A stretch of DNA of 21,926 nt from Clostridiales bacterium UBA6388 (GCA_002437575.1 DJQK01000153.1:1-21926), one strand, 5' to 3'; shown: positions 1 to 7,174, numbered from the stretch's first letter. Notes: generated by a model from the sequence alone, not told the origin. Numbers and translations are program-made.

Positions 1-4
1 AATA

Positions 5-13
5 TGCTATAAT
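5..13 (+). promoter_or_regulatory. Extended -10 promoter element of spo0A
   Basis: TGC followed by a perfect TATAAT lies at 5-13, giving an extended -10 (TGnTATAAT). The -35 region would fall off the left edge of the window. A start point near base 20 would give a leader of about 58 nt before the spo0A ATG. It resembles a sigma-A promoter; no sigma-H pattern is visible in the bases available. Confidence 0.6.
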
Positions 14-20
14 CTGCATA

Positions 21-45
21 TCACGTGAGATAATTTGTCCGGACA
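21..45. promoter_or_regulatory. Two short palindromes in the spo0A leader
   Basis: TCACGTGA (21-28) and TGTCCGGACA (36-45) are perfect palindromes placed at and just after the predicted transcription start. Their position suits an operator, but no specific regulator is recognised and short palindromes can occur by chance. Confidence 0.25.
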
Positions 46-77
46 GCAAAATTTGAACATCCAGAGGAGAAATTATC

Positions 78-842
78 ATGAACAAGCAGACGCGCATCTT
101 TATTGCCGATCCCAACGAAGAATTTTCCGCAAATCTGGCGAAGGCGCTGGCCGCGAACGAGGAGTTTGCCGTCCTTGGAACGGCGGCGGACGGCGAAAAA
201 GCCGTCGAATTTCTGGAAACGACGCCGGTCGACGTGCTGATTTTGGACCTGACGCTGCCAAAACTCGACGGTATTTCCATTTTGAAGCGGGCAAGCGCGC
301 TCGAAAATGCGCCGCAGGCGATCGTGTTATCCGGCTTTTTGTCGGACTACATCGGCGCGATGACCGAGAACCTCGGCGTGCGCTACTACATGAGCAAGCC
401 CTGCGATCTGTCCGCCGTGTGCGAACGCGTCCGCGAAATTTCGAGCCTCGCGCTGCCGGAAAAGGTCTCGCGGCAGGAGGCGCGGCTTGAGGCGCTGGTG
501 ACCTCGACGATCCACGAGATCGGCGTCCCGGCGCACATCAAGGGCTACCAGTATCTGCGCGAAGCGATCCTGATCGCGGTGGACGACATGGACGTGATCA
601 ACGCGATCACGAAGGTTCTCTATCCGCAGGTTGCAAGAACGTTCGCAACAACGCCGTCGCGCGTCGAACGCGCCATCCGCCACGCCATCGAAGTCGCGTG
701 GGACAGGGGAGACCTTGAAACGCTGCAAAAATTTTTCGGCTACACGATCTCCAACACCAAGGGAAAGCCGACAAACTCCGAGTTCATCGCCCTCATCGCC
801 GATAAGCTGCAGCTGCAATTGAAAGCGGAGCGCGCGGTGTGA
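78..842 (+). CDS. spo0A: Sporulation response regulator Spo0A
   Basis: Master regulator of entry into sporulation; when phosphorylated it binds 0A boxes. The protein is 254 aa, close to the usual 260-270. Residues 1-120 form a receiver domain with phospho-acceptor Asp57 (in LILDLTLP), switch Ser85 and conserved Lys107 (SKPCD). Residues about 140-250 are the Spo0A DNA-binding domain; the recognition-helix stretch TTPSRVERAIRHAIEVAW and the C-terminal FGYTISNTKGKPTNSEFIA are diagnostic for the family. The start is fixed by AGAGGAG ten bases upstream. An oddity is that the receiver's first acidic pair, DD in the Bacillus protein, reads D11-P12 here. It is followed by a MITE-like repeat and tRNA-Ser; I see no clear terminator immediately after the stop. 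Its usual upstream neighbour spoIVB would lie outside the window. Confidence 0.97.
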   Translation: MNKQTRIFIADPNEEFSANLAKALAANEEFAVLGTAADGEKAVEFLETTPVDVLILDLTLPKLDGISILKRASALENAPQAIVLSGFLSDYIGAMTENLGVRYYMSKPCDLSAVCERVREISSLALPEKVSRQEARLEALVTSTIHEIGVPAHIKGYQYLREAILIAVDDMDVINAITKVLYPQVARTFATTPSRVERAIRHAIEVAWDRGDLETLQKFFGYTISNTKGKPTNSEFIALIADKLQLQLKAERAV

Positions 843-883
843 AGCCCAGCAGGGGCCTCCGGTCAAACCGTAATCTCATTCAG

Positions 884-1044
884 GGCGACACCGCACCATT
901 CGGCAAGCGGATCCGGCGGAAGATTTTTCATCAGGTCAAGGTTTGGAACGTGCAGGTATAGTGTATGTATTTCAAACGTTCAGAACCGAAAAAATGGCGG
1001 AAAAGATCCATCGAAGCGCGAAGACGCAATTGTGCGGTGCTGCC
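884..1044 (-). repeat. MITE-like dispersed repeat, family 1, copy 1
   Basis: A 161-bp non-coding unit begins GGCGACACCGCAC and ends GTGCGGTGCTGCC, so its ends are imperfect inverted repeats. Its reverse complement aligns along its whole length with 16467-16624: the 15-mer GGATCTTTTCCGCCA (minus strand of 995-1009) and GAAAAATCT (minus strand of 921-929) occur at matching offsets in the other copy. I see no clear target-site duplication and no transposase. It starts 41 bases after the spo0A stop and fills much of the 843-1080 gap, where I see nothing else. Confidence 0.75.
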
Positions 1045-1080
1045 CCAAAAAACAGGGACTGTCTCACGAAGAGGCAGTTA

Positions 1081-1120
1081 AAAAAGCAAAGGCCCGGCTC
1101 TTGCGGAGAGTTGGGCCTTT
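1081..1120 (-). terminator. Rho-independent terminator reading leftward
   Basis: AAAGGCCC (1088-1095) pairs with GGGCCTTT (1113-1120), with further CTCT/AGAG pairing inside. On the minus strand the stem is followed by GCTTTTTT, whereas the plus-strand side has no T run. It therefore ends a minus-strand transcript, yet no recognised gene lies between it and the tRNA terminator at 1304. Confidence 0.65.
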
Positions 1121-1262
1121 GGCATAATATTTGTGAAACAAAACAAAACACAAGCAGCGTATATTCGCACGTTCTGACGGATATGCAGCAGGGTTCGACA
1201 AGTAAAATGCATACGCTCCTGAAAAAGCTATATTAGCATCCGTATTTGCAGCGCTTTGTACA
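1081..1262 (-). ncRNA. Possible small minus-strand transcript
   Basis: A perfect TATAAT on the minus strand (1268-1273) lies upstream and the terminator at 1081-1120 lies downstream, framing about 180 nt. The -35 is poor (CTTTCA at 17 bp). A 44-codon frame, 1212 down to 1078, is possible and has AGGAG only 3 bases from its ATG, which is too close, and it runs through the terminator stem, so a structural RNA is as likely as a peptide. No known RNA family is recognised. Confidence 0.2.
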
Positions 1263-1303
1263 TTCCTATTATATGGTATCTTTTCAGACTTGAAAGATAT
1301 AGT

Positions 1304-1337
1304 AAAAGCACCGAAAACATATGTTCTCGGTGCTTTT
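1304..1337 (-). terminator. Terminator of tRNA-Ser
   Basis: AAAAGCACCG (1304-1313) pairs with CGGTGCTTTT (1328-1337) across a 14-base loop. On the minus strand the stem begins right after the tRNA CCA end and closes in a TTTT run. It makes the tRNA a self-contained transcription unit. Confidence 0.85.
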
Positions 1338-1338
1338 A

Positions 1339-1430
1339 TGGCGGAGTGGGAGGGATTCGAACCCTCGGGCCGCTCAACACGGCCACACGATTTCCAGTCG
1401 TGCTCGTTATGACCGCTTCGATACCACTCC
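1339..1430 (-). tRNA. tRNA-Ser (anticodon GGA)
   Basis: A 92-nt class II tRNA on the minus strand with encoded CCA. The acceptor arms GGAGTGG and CCACTCC pair fully, followed by discriminator G and CCA. The anticodon loop CTGGAAA sits between ACGA and TCGT, placing GGA at the minus strand of 1393-1395, which reads UCC/UCU serine codons. The long variable arm (GGCCG/CGGCC) is the serine hallmark and the T arm GAGGG-TTCGAAT-CCCTC is intact. It has its own promoter and terminator and lies downstream of the PBP gene on the same strand. Confidence 0.97.
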
Positions 1431-1480
1431 AAGTATCTGCCGTCATAAGACAGTTCCGGTATGCTCCGGACAGCGCAATT

Positions 1481-1509
1481 ATCATACACGAAACCGCGCC
1501 TTTTGTCAA
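1481..1509 (-). promoter_or_regulatory. Promoter of tRNA-Ser
   Basis: On the minus strand TTGACA (1504-1509), a 17-bp spacer and TATGAT (1481-1486) form a near-consensus sigma-A promoter. It starts only 10 bases after the PBP stop codon and points to the tRNA about 50 bases on, which suits a highly expressed stable RNA. Confidence 0.85.
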
Positions 1510-1519
1510 GTGTTTTTCT

Positions 1520-2890
1520 TCACTCTGCCGATAAAACCTCGCGCACGGCCTGCAAAACCTTCGCCGCCATCGGCCCCGCCGTAGTGCTGCCCGCGCCGCC
1601 GCCTTCCGCGAAGACGACGAACGCCACCGGACACGTATCGTCCAGCACAAAGCCCGCAAACATTGCGTTGGCCGTCTTACCTTCGCGCTCGGCTGTGCCG
1701 GATTTGGCGCAGACCGACAAGCCTCCAAACTGCCAGTCTCCGTAGACGCTCGAGACGTCGTTTTGCATGAGCTTCGTGAGCGTTTCGGCGGTGGCAGGCT
1801 CCAGCATGGGCGCGGAAAATTCCGTCCCGGCCTCGTAGGTGATCTCGTCTCCTTTTCGTACGCGCTGCATGAGATAGGGCTCGGCTGCTTTTCCGCCGTT
1901 TGCGATCGCGCCCAGATAGCGCAGGAACGCCAGTGCGCTCACCTGCGTCGTATACTGCCCGATGCCCGCCCACGCGACATCCCCATCGTCCGCGTCCGTG
2001 AGGTCAAAATGGCCCTCGTCGGACACGTAGCCGTCGCAGACGTAGCTCTCGTTCAGGCCGAATGCTTCGGCGTAGGTCTGAAGCGTTTCGGCCCCAAGCT
2101 CTGCCGCCAGCTCGCCGAAGGCGATGTTGCACGAGTGCGCCAGTGCGCCGGAAAGGTCCAAATTCCCATGCACGCCGCTGCAAACGATCTCCTGCCCGCC
2201 GATGATCGTTTTTCCGGTGCAGGTGAAGGTTCTGGACTGCACGTCCGGGATGGTTTCCAGCGCGGCCGCCGCCGTGACCAGCTTGAAGATCGAGCCTGGG
2301 GTGTACGCCGCGTCAAAAAAGCGGTTGACATATACGCCGTCATAGCGTCCTGTCGTATCGTCCGCGACATCCGGCACGTTGTCCGGGTCATAGCTCGGGG
2401 ACGTGACCGCGCAGAGAAGCTCGCCCGTTTTGTAGTTGTAAACGCCGATGGTTCCGGGATAGTCCCCCAGCGCCTGCTGCGCCGCCGCCTGAATTTTCGC
2501 GCTGATGGTGAGCCGGGCCGCAACGCTTCCCGCCTCGTCGGTGTAAAGTCCGTTCACGACGTCAAAGCCGATCATTTTGGACGCGTAGGCTTTCAGTAAA
2601 GGCGCGCTGATATAGCCGTCGCGGTCGCCGAGCAAATGCATCGTCGAAACGCGCACGGTTTGGTCCGCACTGTACACGCGGCCGTCGTTGGTATCGAGCA
2701 GCAGCGCGCCGTCCCGGTCGTAAATTCTGCCGCAGTCGGGGTTCACGCCGGTATACACGTGCGGGCTTCCGGGAAATGTGACCCAGTCTTTTGCATTGAC
2801 AAAATATTCCCCGCAGAAAACGAGCAGCCCCAGCAAAAGTGCCGCCGCCAGCGCAGCCGCGAGAAGCGCACGGCTTGTGATCTTCTTCAT
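1520..2890 (-). CDS. Class B penicillin-binding protein (transpeptidase)
   Basis: Peptidoglycan DD-transpeptidase, 456 aa, anchored by one N-terminal membrane helix (residues about 8-26) with the catalytic domain outside. All three penicillin-fold motifs are visible: SIFK with nucleophile Ser200, SCN at 253-255 and KSGT at 396-399. It is shorter than FtsI or PBP2 proteins, with only a small region (about 40-130) before the transpeptidase, and it resembles PbpA-type partners of RodA. The ATG at 2888-2890 is chosen because AGGAGG lies eight bases upstream and it overlaps the stop of the SEDS gene by four bases (ATGA), which implies translational coupling. Together the two form a SEDS glycosyltransferase plus class B PBP pair. 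Whether it serves elongation, division or sporulation cannot be told from sequence. Confidence 0.92.
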   Translation of the reverse strand: MKKITSRALLAAALAAALLLGLLVFCGEYFVNAKDWVTFPGSPHVYTGVNPDCGRIYDRDGALLLDTNDGRVYSADQTVRVSTMHLLGDRDGYISAPLLKAYASKMIGFDVVNGLYTDEAGSVAARLTISAKIQAAAQQALGDYPGTIGVYNYKTGELLCAVTSPSYDPDNVPDVADDTTGRYDGVYVNRFFDAAYTPGSIFKLVTAAAALETIPDVQSRTFTCTGKTIIGGQEIVCSGVHGNLDLSGALAHSCNIAFGELAAELGAETLQTYAEAFGLNESYVCDGYVSDEGHFDLTDADDGDVAWAGIGQYTTQVSALAFLRYLGAIANGGKAAEPYLMQRVRKGDEITYEAGTEFSAPMLEPATAETLTKLMQNDVSSVYGDWQFGGLSVCAKSGTAEREGKTANAMFAGFVLDDTCPVAFVVFAEGGGAGSTTAGPMAAKVLQAVREVLSAE

Positions 2891-4605
2891 GCCGCGGCCT
2901 CCTTTCTGCCGGGAAGACGGATGGCAAGGCTCGCGTTCTGCCGCGTGTCCGCCGCCTTGATAAACGCCAGCAGCCCCCACACGCAGATCATGCTCGACCC
3001 GCCGTTCGACATAAACGGAAACGTCACGCCTGTCAGCGGCAGAAGGTCGGTCGTGCCGAAGACATTGAGCATCGTCTGCACCACGTAAATGGTCACCGCG
3101 CTCACCGCGCCGATGGCGTAAAAGCAGCTTCTGCCCTGCGGCAGCGACCGCACCACAAATGCCGCCAGAAGCACGATCGCCGCCACGCAGCCGAGCGCAA
3201 GCAGAAGTCCCCACTCTTCACTGACCAACGCGAACACAAGGTCGGTATCCGCCGCGCCCACGTGATGAAGCCACCCCTTCCCCGCGCCGAGGCCGAAAAG
3301 TCCGCCCGAGGCGATGCACATGAGGGCTCTGGACTGTGAGTAGCCGGTCGTGGCCGCGTTTTCCCAGACGTGCCCCCACGCGGAAAAGCGCTTCATCGCA
3401 TAGGGCTTGAACTGCAAGGCCAGAACGCCCGCAAAGCCCGTTCCCGCGCAGGCCAGCGCGATCGTCGCAAAATTGCCCGAGCGCAGAAACGCGATAATGA
3501 GGAACGTCACAAAGAAGATGATGGCCGTGCCGAAATCGTTCATGAGCGCGAGGCAGCCGCAGATGGCCGCAGAATAGGCGATGAATAAAATCAGGTTCCG
3601 CTTTGCCAGAAGCCGCTGTAGCGTCGACGTTCCGGCGAACACGAAGCATAGCTTCACCAGCTCCGACGGCTGGAACGAGACGCCCCCGAGCTGCATCCAG
3701 TTCTTCGCGCCGAACTTTTCAACGCCAAGCGCTAAGTTCGCCGCCAGCAGCAAAATGCCGCCTGCCGCCGCCAGATACCGGATCTTCTTCGCCCGCTCCA
3801 GATCCCGCAGGCTCCAGCCGACGATCAAATACGCGAAAATGCCGCAGGCCACGGCGATGAGCTCTTTTTTGATAGACTCCGGCGCAGAGGTCGACACCAC
3901 GCACAATCCCATCGTCGTCAAGAAAAACGCCACGGTCTCGACATCGAAGCTCCGCCTGCGCAGAAGCCTTAAAAGCGCAAAAAGCCCCCACTGCATCGCG
4001 ATCAAAACGAAAAAGCCCGGAATGATTCTTTCCGCGTTTTCAGGCAAATGTACGCTCAGCTGAAAGCCCGCCAGCAGCTGGAAAAGCGTCAGGATCAGCA
4101 GCGTCAGCCACGGCCGCACGACGGCGCGCTTGGAGCGAACCTCGGCCTGGATGCGCTCCTGCTCGGGCGTGATGGGAACGAGCGTGAACGCGACCCCGCC
4201 GAAGGACAAAACGTCTCCGAAGCGCACGACCGCAAGCGTCTGGGGCTTGCCGTTTACCTCCACGCCGCCTGTCGACCCCGCGTCATAGATCGTCCAGCTG
4301 CCGTCGTCATAGCGCGTGAGCACCGCGTGGGTGCGCGAAATGGTGGGGTAGTCGAGCGTCACGTCGCAGCCCCTGCCGCGGCCGATGAGGCTTTCCCAGT
4401 GCATGATGGGGATCTTGTCTCCGGTCGGCCCCGCGAGCCAAGCCCAGACCTCCGGCTCTCGCCGAAAGCGCAGAAGCGACCTTCCGCAGCGAAGCAGGAT
4501 CACCAGCGCCAGCAGCGCGAAGACATAGCGAACAAGGCCGTCCAGCTTCAAAAGCTCCGGCGTTTCGTTTACCGTCTGCAATAATTTTGCAAGAACTTCC
4601 TGCAT
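2887..4605 (-). CDS. FHA domain fused to SEDS glycosyltransferase (FtsW/RodA/SpoVE family)
   Basis: Polytopic peptidoglycan polymerase of 572 aa, versus about 380-420 for an ordinary SEDS protein. After a first membrane helix (about 25-40) comes a cytoplasmic FHA domain (about 52-143) with the canonical phosphothreonine-binding residues Gly75-Arg76, Ser90-Arg91-x-His93, Ser111 and Asn118-Gly119. The SEDS core follows from about 164, with FQPSELVK (311-318), NDFGTA (356-361), DTDLVFALVSEEWG (453-466, where Asp455 aligns with the essential Asp of RodA) and NGGSS (534-538). The start ATG is set by CAGGAGG eight bases upstream. It overlaps the downstream PBP by four bases. The FHA part suggests control by Ser/Thr kinase signalling; no kinase is in the window, so that is inference. 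The FtsW, RodA and SpoVE subfamilies cannot be told apart here. Confidence 0.93.
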   Translation of the reverse strand: MQEVLAKLLQTVNETPELLKLDGLVRYVFALLALVILLRCGRSLLRFRREPEVWAWLAGPTGDKIPIMHWESLIGRGRGCDVTLDYPTISRTHAVLTRYDDGSWTIYDAGSTGGVEVNGKPQTLAVVRFGDVLSFGGVAFTLVPITPEQERIQAEVRSKRAVVRPWLTLLILTLFQLLAGFQLSVHLPENAERIIPGFFVLIAMQWGLFALLRLLRRRSFDVETVAFFLTTMGLCVVSTSAPESIKKELIAVACGIFAYLIVGWSLRDLERAKKIRYLAAAGGILLLAANLALGVEKFGAKNWMQLGGVSFQPSELVKLCFVFAGTSTLQRLLAKRNLILFIAYSAAICGCLALMNDFGTAIIFFVTFLIIAFLRSGNFATIALACAGTGFAGVLALQFKPYAMKRFSAWGHVWENAATTGYSQSRALMCIASGGLFGLGAGKGWLHHVGAADTDLVFALVSEEWGLLLALGCVAAIVLLAAFVVRSLPQGRSCFYAIGAVSAVTIYVVQTMLNVFGTTDLLPLTGVTFPFMSNGGSSMICVWGLLAFIKAADTRQNASLAIRLPGRKEAAA

Positions 4606-4632
4606 GGTTTCCTCCTGAGAGATGCAAAAGAA

Positions 4633-4652
4633 GCCGCCGCAGATGCAGCGGC
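4633..4652 (-). terminator. Weak hairpin upstream of the SEDS gene
   Basis: On the minus strand GCCGC and GCGGC pair across a 7-base loop, followed by GGCTTCTTTT. It lies between the AI-2E transporter gene and the SEDS ribosome binding site, and may be a weak terminator or attenuator for transcription entering from the transporter gene. I found no convincing promoter for the SEDS-PBP pair in this gap. Confidence 0.35.
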
Positions 4653-4720
4653 CTGCCAAGCCATTGATCTTTTCTTTTTCCGTGTATTTCCCAAATGCTC
4701 GCCCATGTCCCAAAGTGTGC

Positions 4721-4825
4721 GTAGGGGCGGACGCGGCTTTCCGCCCGGCAGAAGGCAGAACCGAAACGCAAAAATCCGCGGCAAATTCGCAGTACCAAAG
4801 GGCGGACAGGGTCGTCCGCCCCTAC
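4721..4825. repeat. GTAGGGGCGG-ended repeat, family 2, copy A
   Basis: A 105-bp non-coding unit begins GTAGGGGCGGACG and ends CGTCCGCCCCTAC, a perfect 13-bp terminal inverted repeat. The right end also folds on itself (GGGCGGAC/GTCCGCCC). The middle shares CAGAACC, AAACGC and GCGGCRAATTCGCA with the copy at 12163. It ends five bases from the AI-2E transporter stop. There is no coding capacity and no target duplication that I can see. Confidence 0.75.
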
Positions 4826-4829
4826 GAAT

Positions 4830-6092
4830 TCATGCATTAGTTTGCGGCGCGTCTTCCGTTTCGGTCTGTTCGCTGCGGTCGAGATCGGCCACCCTGCAAA
4901 TGCCGAAGTAATCGTCGGTGACGGTCGTTCTGCTTTTTTTGCGGAGCGCAGAGTTGACGATGTCGCTGATGATGAGATAGATCACCGCAAACACCGGCAC
5001 GCCCAGAAGCATCCCCGCAAAGCCGAAGATCGAGGCTGCAACGGTGATCGAGATGAGCACCCAGAAGCCCGAGATGCCCACGGTATTGCCGAGGATCTTG
5101 GGGCCGATGACGTTGCCGTCGATCTGCTGCAAAACGATGATGAAAATGATAAAGTAAAACGCCTGCAGGGGATCGACCAGCAGAATGATGAGCGCACTCG
5201 GCACCGCGCCGATAAACGGCCCGAAGACCGGGATGACGTTTGTCACGCCGACGATCGTCGCAATGAGCGCCGTATACGGCATTTTCATGAGCGACATTGC
5301 GATGTAGCACAGAACGCCGATGATCGCCGAGTCAATGATCTTGCCGATGATGAAGCCCGAGAAAATGCGGTTGATGCTGCTGCCGAGATCGAGCAGATGG
5401 TCTGCCGCAGAGGGCTTGAAGGCCGCCACGACCATCTTTTTGGCCTGCGCCTGGAACGTATCCTTTGACCACAGAATGTAGATCGACGCGACGAGGCCGA
5501 TGATGAGGTTCGTGATGGACTTCACGACCGCCATCAAAGACGTCGTGAGCGTGGTCAGCAGCTTCTGCACGTCGCTCAGAAAGCTCGTCTCGACCCAGTT
5601 CTGAACGTAGGTCTGGATGGTCTCGAGCGCTTTTTCCACATACGTCCGGATCTCGGGGTTTCCTTCGAGGATGTTCGTCGCCCATGTTTCCAGACTCTGA
5701 TAGTAGGCCGGGGCGCTTTCGACAATGCTCATCACGCTCTCATAGAGCTGCGGCACGAGCATCGCAAAAAACGCGTAGACGATGAACCCGCCGAACAAAA
5801 ACGAGAACACGAGCGAAACGGCGCGGCTGAGCGTTCTGGCCTTCTTTTCCTTCAAGCCGCGCTTGAGCAGGATCGGCCGCAGGCGAAGCTCGACAAAGTT
5901 GAAGATTGGGTTTAAGAGAAAGGCGATGACGATGCCGGAGACGAGCGGCGACAAAATGGCCCCGATCGTATCGAGCAGCGCAAAAAAGCCCGGCAGATTC
6001 GTAAAAATGACCACCAGCAGGATGCTGATAAAAATGACCGTGAGCGCCGTCAAGCCCCACTTGAAATACCGCCGGTCGTGCTCGTCGCGCAT
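4830..6092 (-). CDS. AI-2E family transporter (PerM/YtvI-like)
   Basis: Membrane protein of 420 aa in the AI-2E transporter family, whose members include the autoinducer exporter TqsA, Na+/H+ antiporters and many of unknown substrate. Hydrophobic helices are visible at about 12-30, 33-62 and 90-110, then a soluble amphipathic region of about 70 residues, then several further helices including the family-typical segment FGPFIGAVPSALIILLVDP. The C-terminal tail is short and polar. ATG at 6090-6092 is preferred over an upstream in-frame start because AGGAGGG lies six bases before it. A TTGACG promoter lies upstream. The stop is five bases from repeat copy A. The substrate cannot be predicted; quorum-sensing export should not be assumed from the family name. 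Confidence 0.9.
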   Translation of the reverse strand: MRDEHDRRYFKWGLTALTVIFISILLVVIFTNLPGFFALLDTIGAILSPLVSGIVIAFLLNPIFNFVELRLRPILLKRGLKEKKARTLSRAVSLVFSFLFGGFIVYAFFAMLVPQLYESVMSIVESAPAYYQSLETWATNILEGNPEIRTYVEKALETIQTYVQNWVETSFLSDVQKLLTTLTTSLMAVVKSITNLIIGLVASIYILWSKDTFQAQAKKMVVAAFKPSAADHLLDLGSSINRIFSGFIIGKIIDSAIIGVLCYIAMSLMKMPYTALIATIVGVTNVIPVFGPFIGAVPSALIILLVDPLQAFYFIIFIIVLQQIDGNVIGPKILGNTVGISGFWVLISITVAASIFGFAGMLLGVPVFAVIYLIISDIVNSALRKKSRTTVTDDYFGICRVADLDRSEQTETEDAPQTNA

Positions 6093-6121
6093 ATGCTTCC
6101 CTCCTACAGTTCCTTGCTGTA

Positions 6122-6150
6122 AGCGTATCATATCCTCAATTTTTCGTCAA
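6122..6150 (-). promoter_or_regulatory. Probable promoter of the AI-2E transporter gene
   Basis: On the minus strand TTGACG (6145-6150), a 17-bp spacer and TACGCT (6122-6127) with an upstream TG (extended -10, TGaTACGCT). The -35 is good and the -10 poor, so the call is moderate. It starts 18 bases before the left end of the nfo gene. Confidence 0.45.
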
Positions 6151-6167
6151 GAAGCTTAAGTGATTCT

Positions 6168-7016
6168 TCACAATTTGTTTGCGCAGCTTTTGTCAAATTC
6201 ACGAAGAAGCGCAATTTCCGCCGCGTAACCGTCCAGCTCGTTCGGCGTCTCCAGGATCATCGGAAGGCCCTTTAAGGCCGGGTGCTCGATGATCTTATAG
6301 AACGCCTCGATGCCGAGACAGCCCTCTGCGAGCCGTTCGTGCCGGTCTTTGTGCGAGCCCAAGGGATTTTTGCTGTCATTCAGGTGCAAAGCGCGAAGCC
6401 TTTCAAGACCAATTTCCCGGTCAAATTCCTCCAGGACCGCCTCTAAATTCCCCGCGATATCGTACCCGGCGTCGCTCACGTGGCAGGTATCCAGGCACAC
6501 GCCGAGCGTTTCGCCCAGCCTGGCCCGGTCGATGATCTGCCGCAGCTCGGAGAATTTTCCGCCGACCTCACTCCCCTTGCCCGCCATCGTCTCAAGAAGC
6601 ACCGTCGTTTTCTGCCCCTCGAACATCGCAGAATCGAGCGTTTCGGCAATTTTCCGGACGCCTTCTTCGATCCCCTGCCCGACGTGGCTGCCAGGGTGGA
6701 AATTGTAGAAGTTCCCCGGAAGATGCTCCATCCGCCGAAGATCGTCGCGCATCGTGTTTCGCGCAAATTCGAGCGTTTTTTCCTCCTTCGCGCAGGGATT
6801 GATCGTGTAGGGCGCGTGGGCGACGAGCGTTCCGAGCGCGCCGCTTTGCTGCATTTGGACAAGCGCCTGCGCGTCCGCGGGGTCTATCTCCTTCGCCGCG
6901 CCGCCTCTGGGGTTGCGGGTAAAAAACTGAAAGGTGTTCGCCCTGATCGAAAGCGCCGTGCGCCCCATCGCGGCAAATCCCTTTGAAGACGACAAATGAC
7001 ATCCCAAAAATAACAT
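6168..7016 (-). CDS. nfo: Endonuclease IV (AP endonuclease)
   Basis: Cleaves the DNA backbone 5' of abasic sites in base excision repair. At 282 aa it is the normal length for the TIM-barrel Nfo family. All nine ligands of the trinuclear zinc site are in place: His67 (AHAPY), His107 (NFHPGS), Glu142 (LLETMAGKGSE), Asp176 and His179 (CLDTCHVSDAGYD), His211 (LHLNDSK), Asp224 and His226 (HKDRHE), and Glu256 (ILETPNE). The enzyme should therefore be active. The ATG at 7014-7016 follows GGGAGGG. It is transcribed divergently from the WYL regulator with a 158-bp gap that holds the regulator's promoter; I could not define a convincing promoter for nfo itself. In many spore formers Nfo protects spore DNA during outgrowth. 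Confidence 0.96.
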   Translation of the reverse strand: MLFLGCHLSSSKGFAAMGRTALSIRANTFQFFTRNPRGGAAKEIDPADAQALVQMQQSGALGTLVAHAPYTINPCAKEEKTLEFARNTMRDDLRRMEHLPGNFYNFHPGSHVGQGIEEGVRKIAETLDSAMFEGQKTTVLLETMAGKGSEVGGKFSELRQIIDRARLGETLGVCLDTCHVSDAGYDIAGNLEAVLEEFDREIGLERLRALHLNDSKNPLGSHKDRHERLAEGCLGIEAFYKIIEHPALKGLPMILETPNELDGYAAEIALLREFDKSCANKL

Positions 7017-7074
7017 AATGCCCTCCCAAATTGTTAATTTTTCTTAAAATAGCTGCGGCTGCCCGCAAAACACC

Positions 7075-7103
7075 TTGCCATTTTTCCGGTTATGGGGTAG
7101 AAT
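7075..7103 (+). promoter_or_regulatory. Promoter of the WYL regulator gene
   Basis: TTGCCA (7075-7080), a 17-bp spacer and TAGAAT (7098-7103) match sigma-A. It predicts a leader of about 65 nt before the ATG at 7175. Confidence 0.7.
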
Positions 7104-7174
7104 TGAAAAAAAGGGAAGCTTTGGCACAATTAGAAATGCCTGTAAGAAGAGCGCTTCTCGATGGAGGGATGGCT

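Noticed and set aside
884..1044. CRISPR array or insertion sequence in the repeat regions
   Set aside because: Repeats are few, unevenly spaced and lack spacers of constant size; no cas gene or transposase frame is present anywhere in the window.
1194..1200. Perfect 0A box (TGTCGAA on the minus strand) downstream of spo0A
   Set aside because: A 7-mer of this kind is expected a few times by chance in 22 kb; the context is not a promoter, and another copy (13086 area) is inside a coding region.
943..1236. Plus-strand open frame of 97 codons after spo0A
   Set aside because: It runs through the family 1 repeat and the minus-strand terminator, lacks a ribosome site and shows no recognisable protein features.
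1064..1489. Minus-strand open frame of 141 codons
   Set aside because: It reads straight through tRNA-Ser and two terminators; a chance frame.
4830..6131. Upstream start for the AI-2E transporter at 6131
   Set aside because: The extra 13 codons overlap the predicted promoter and lack a ribosome site; ATG at 6092 has AGGAGGG at ideal spacing.
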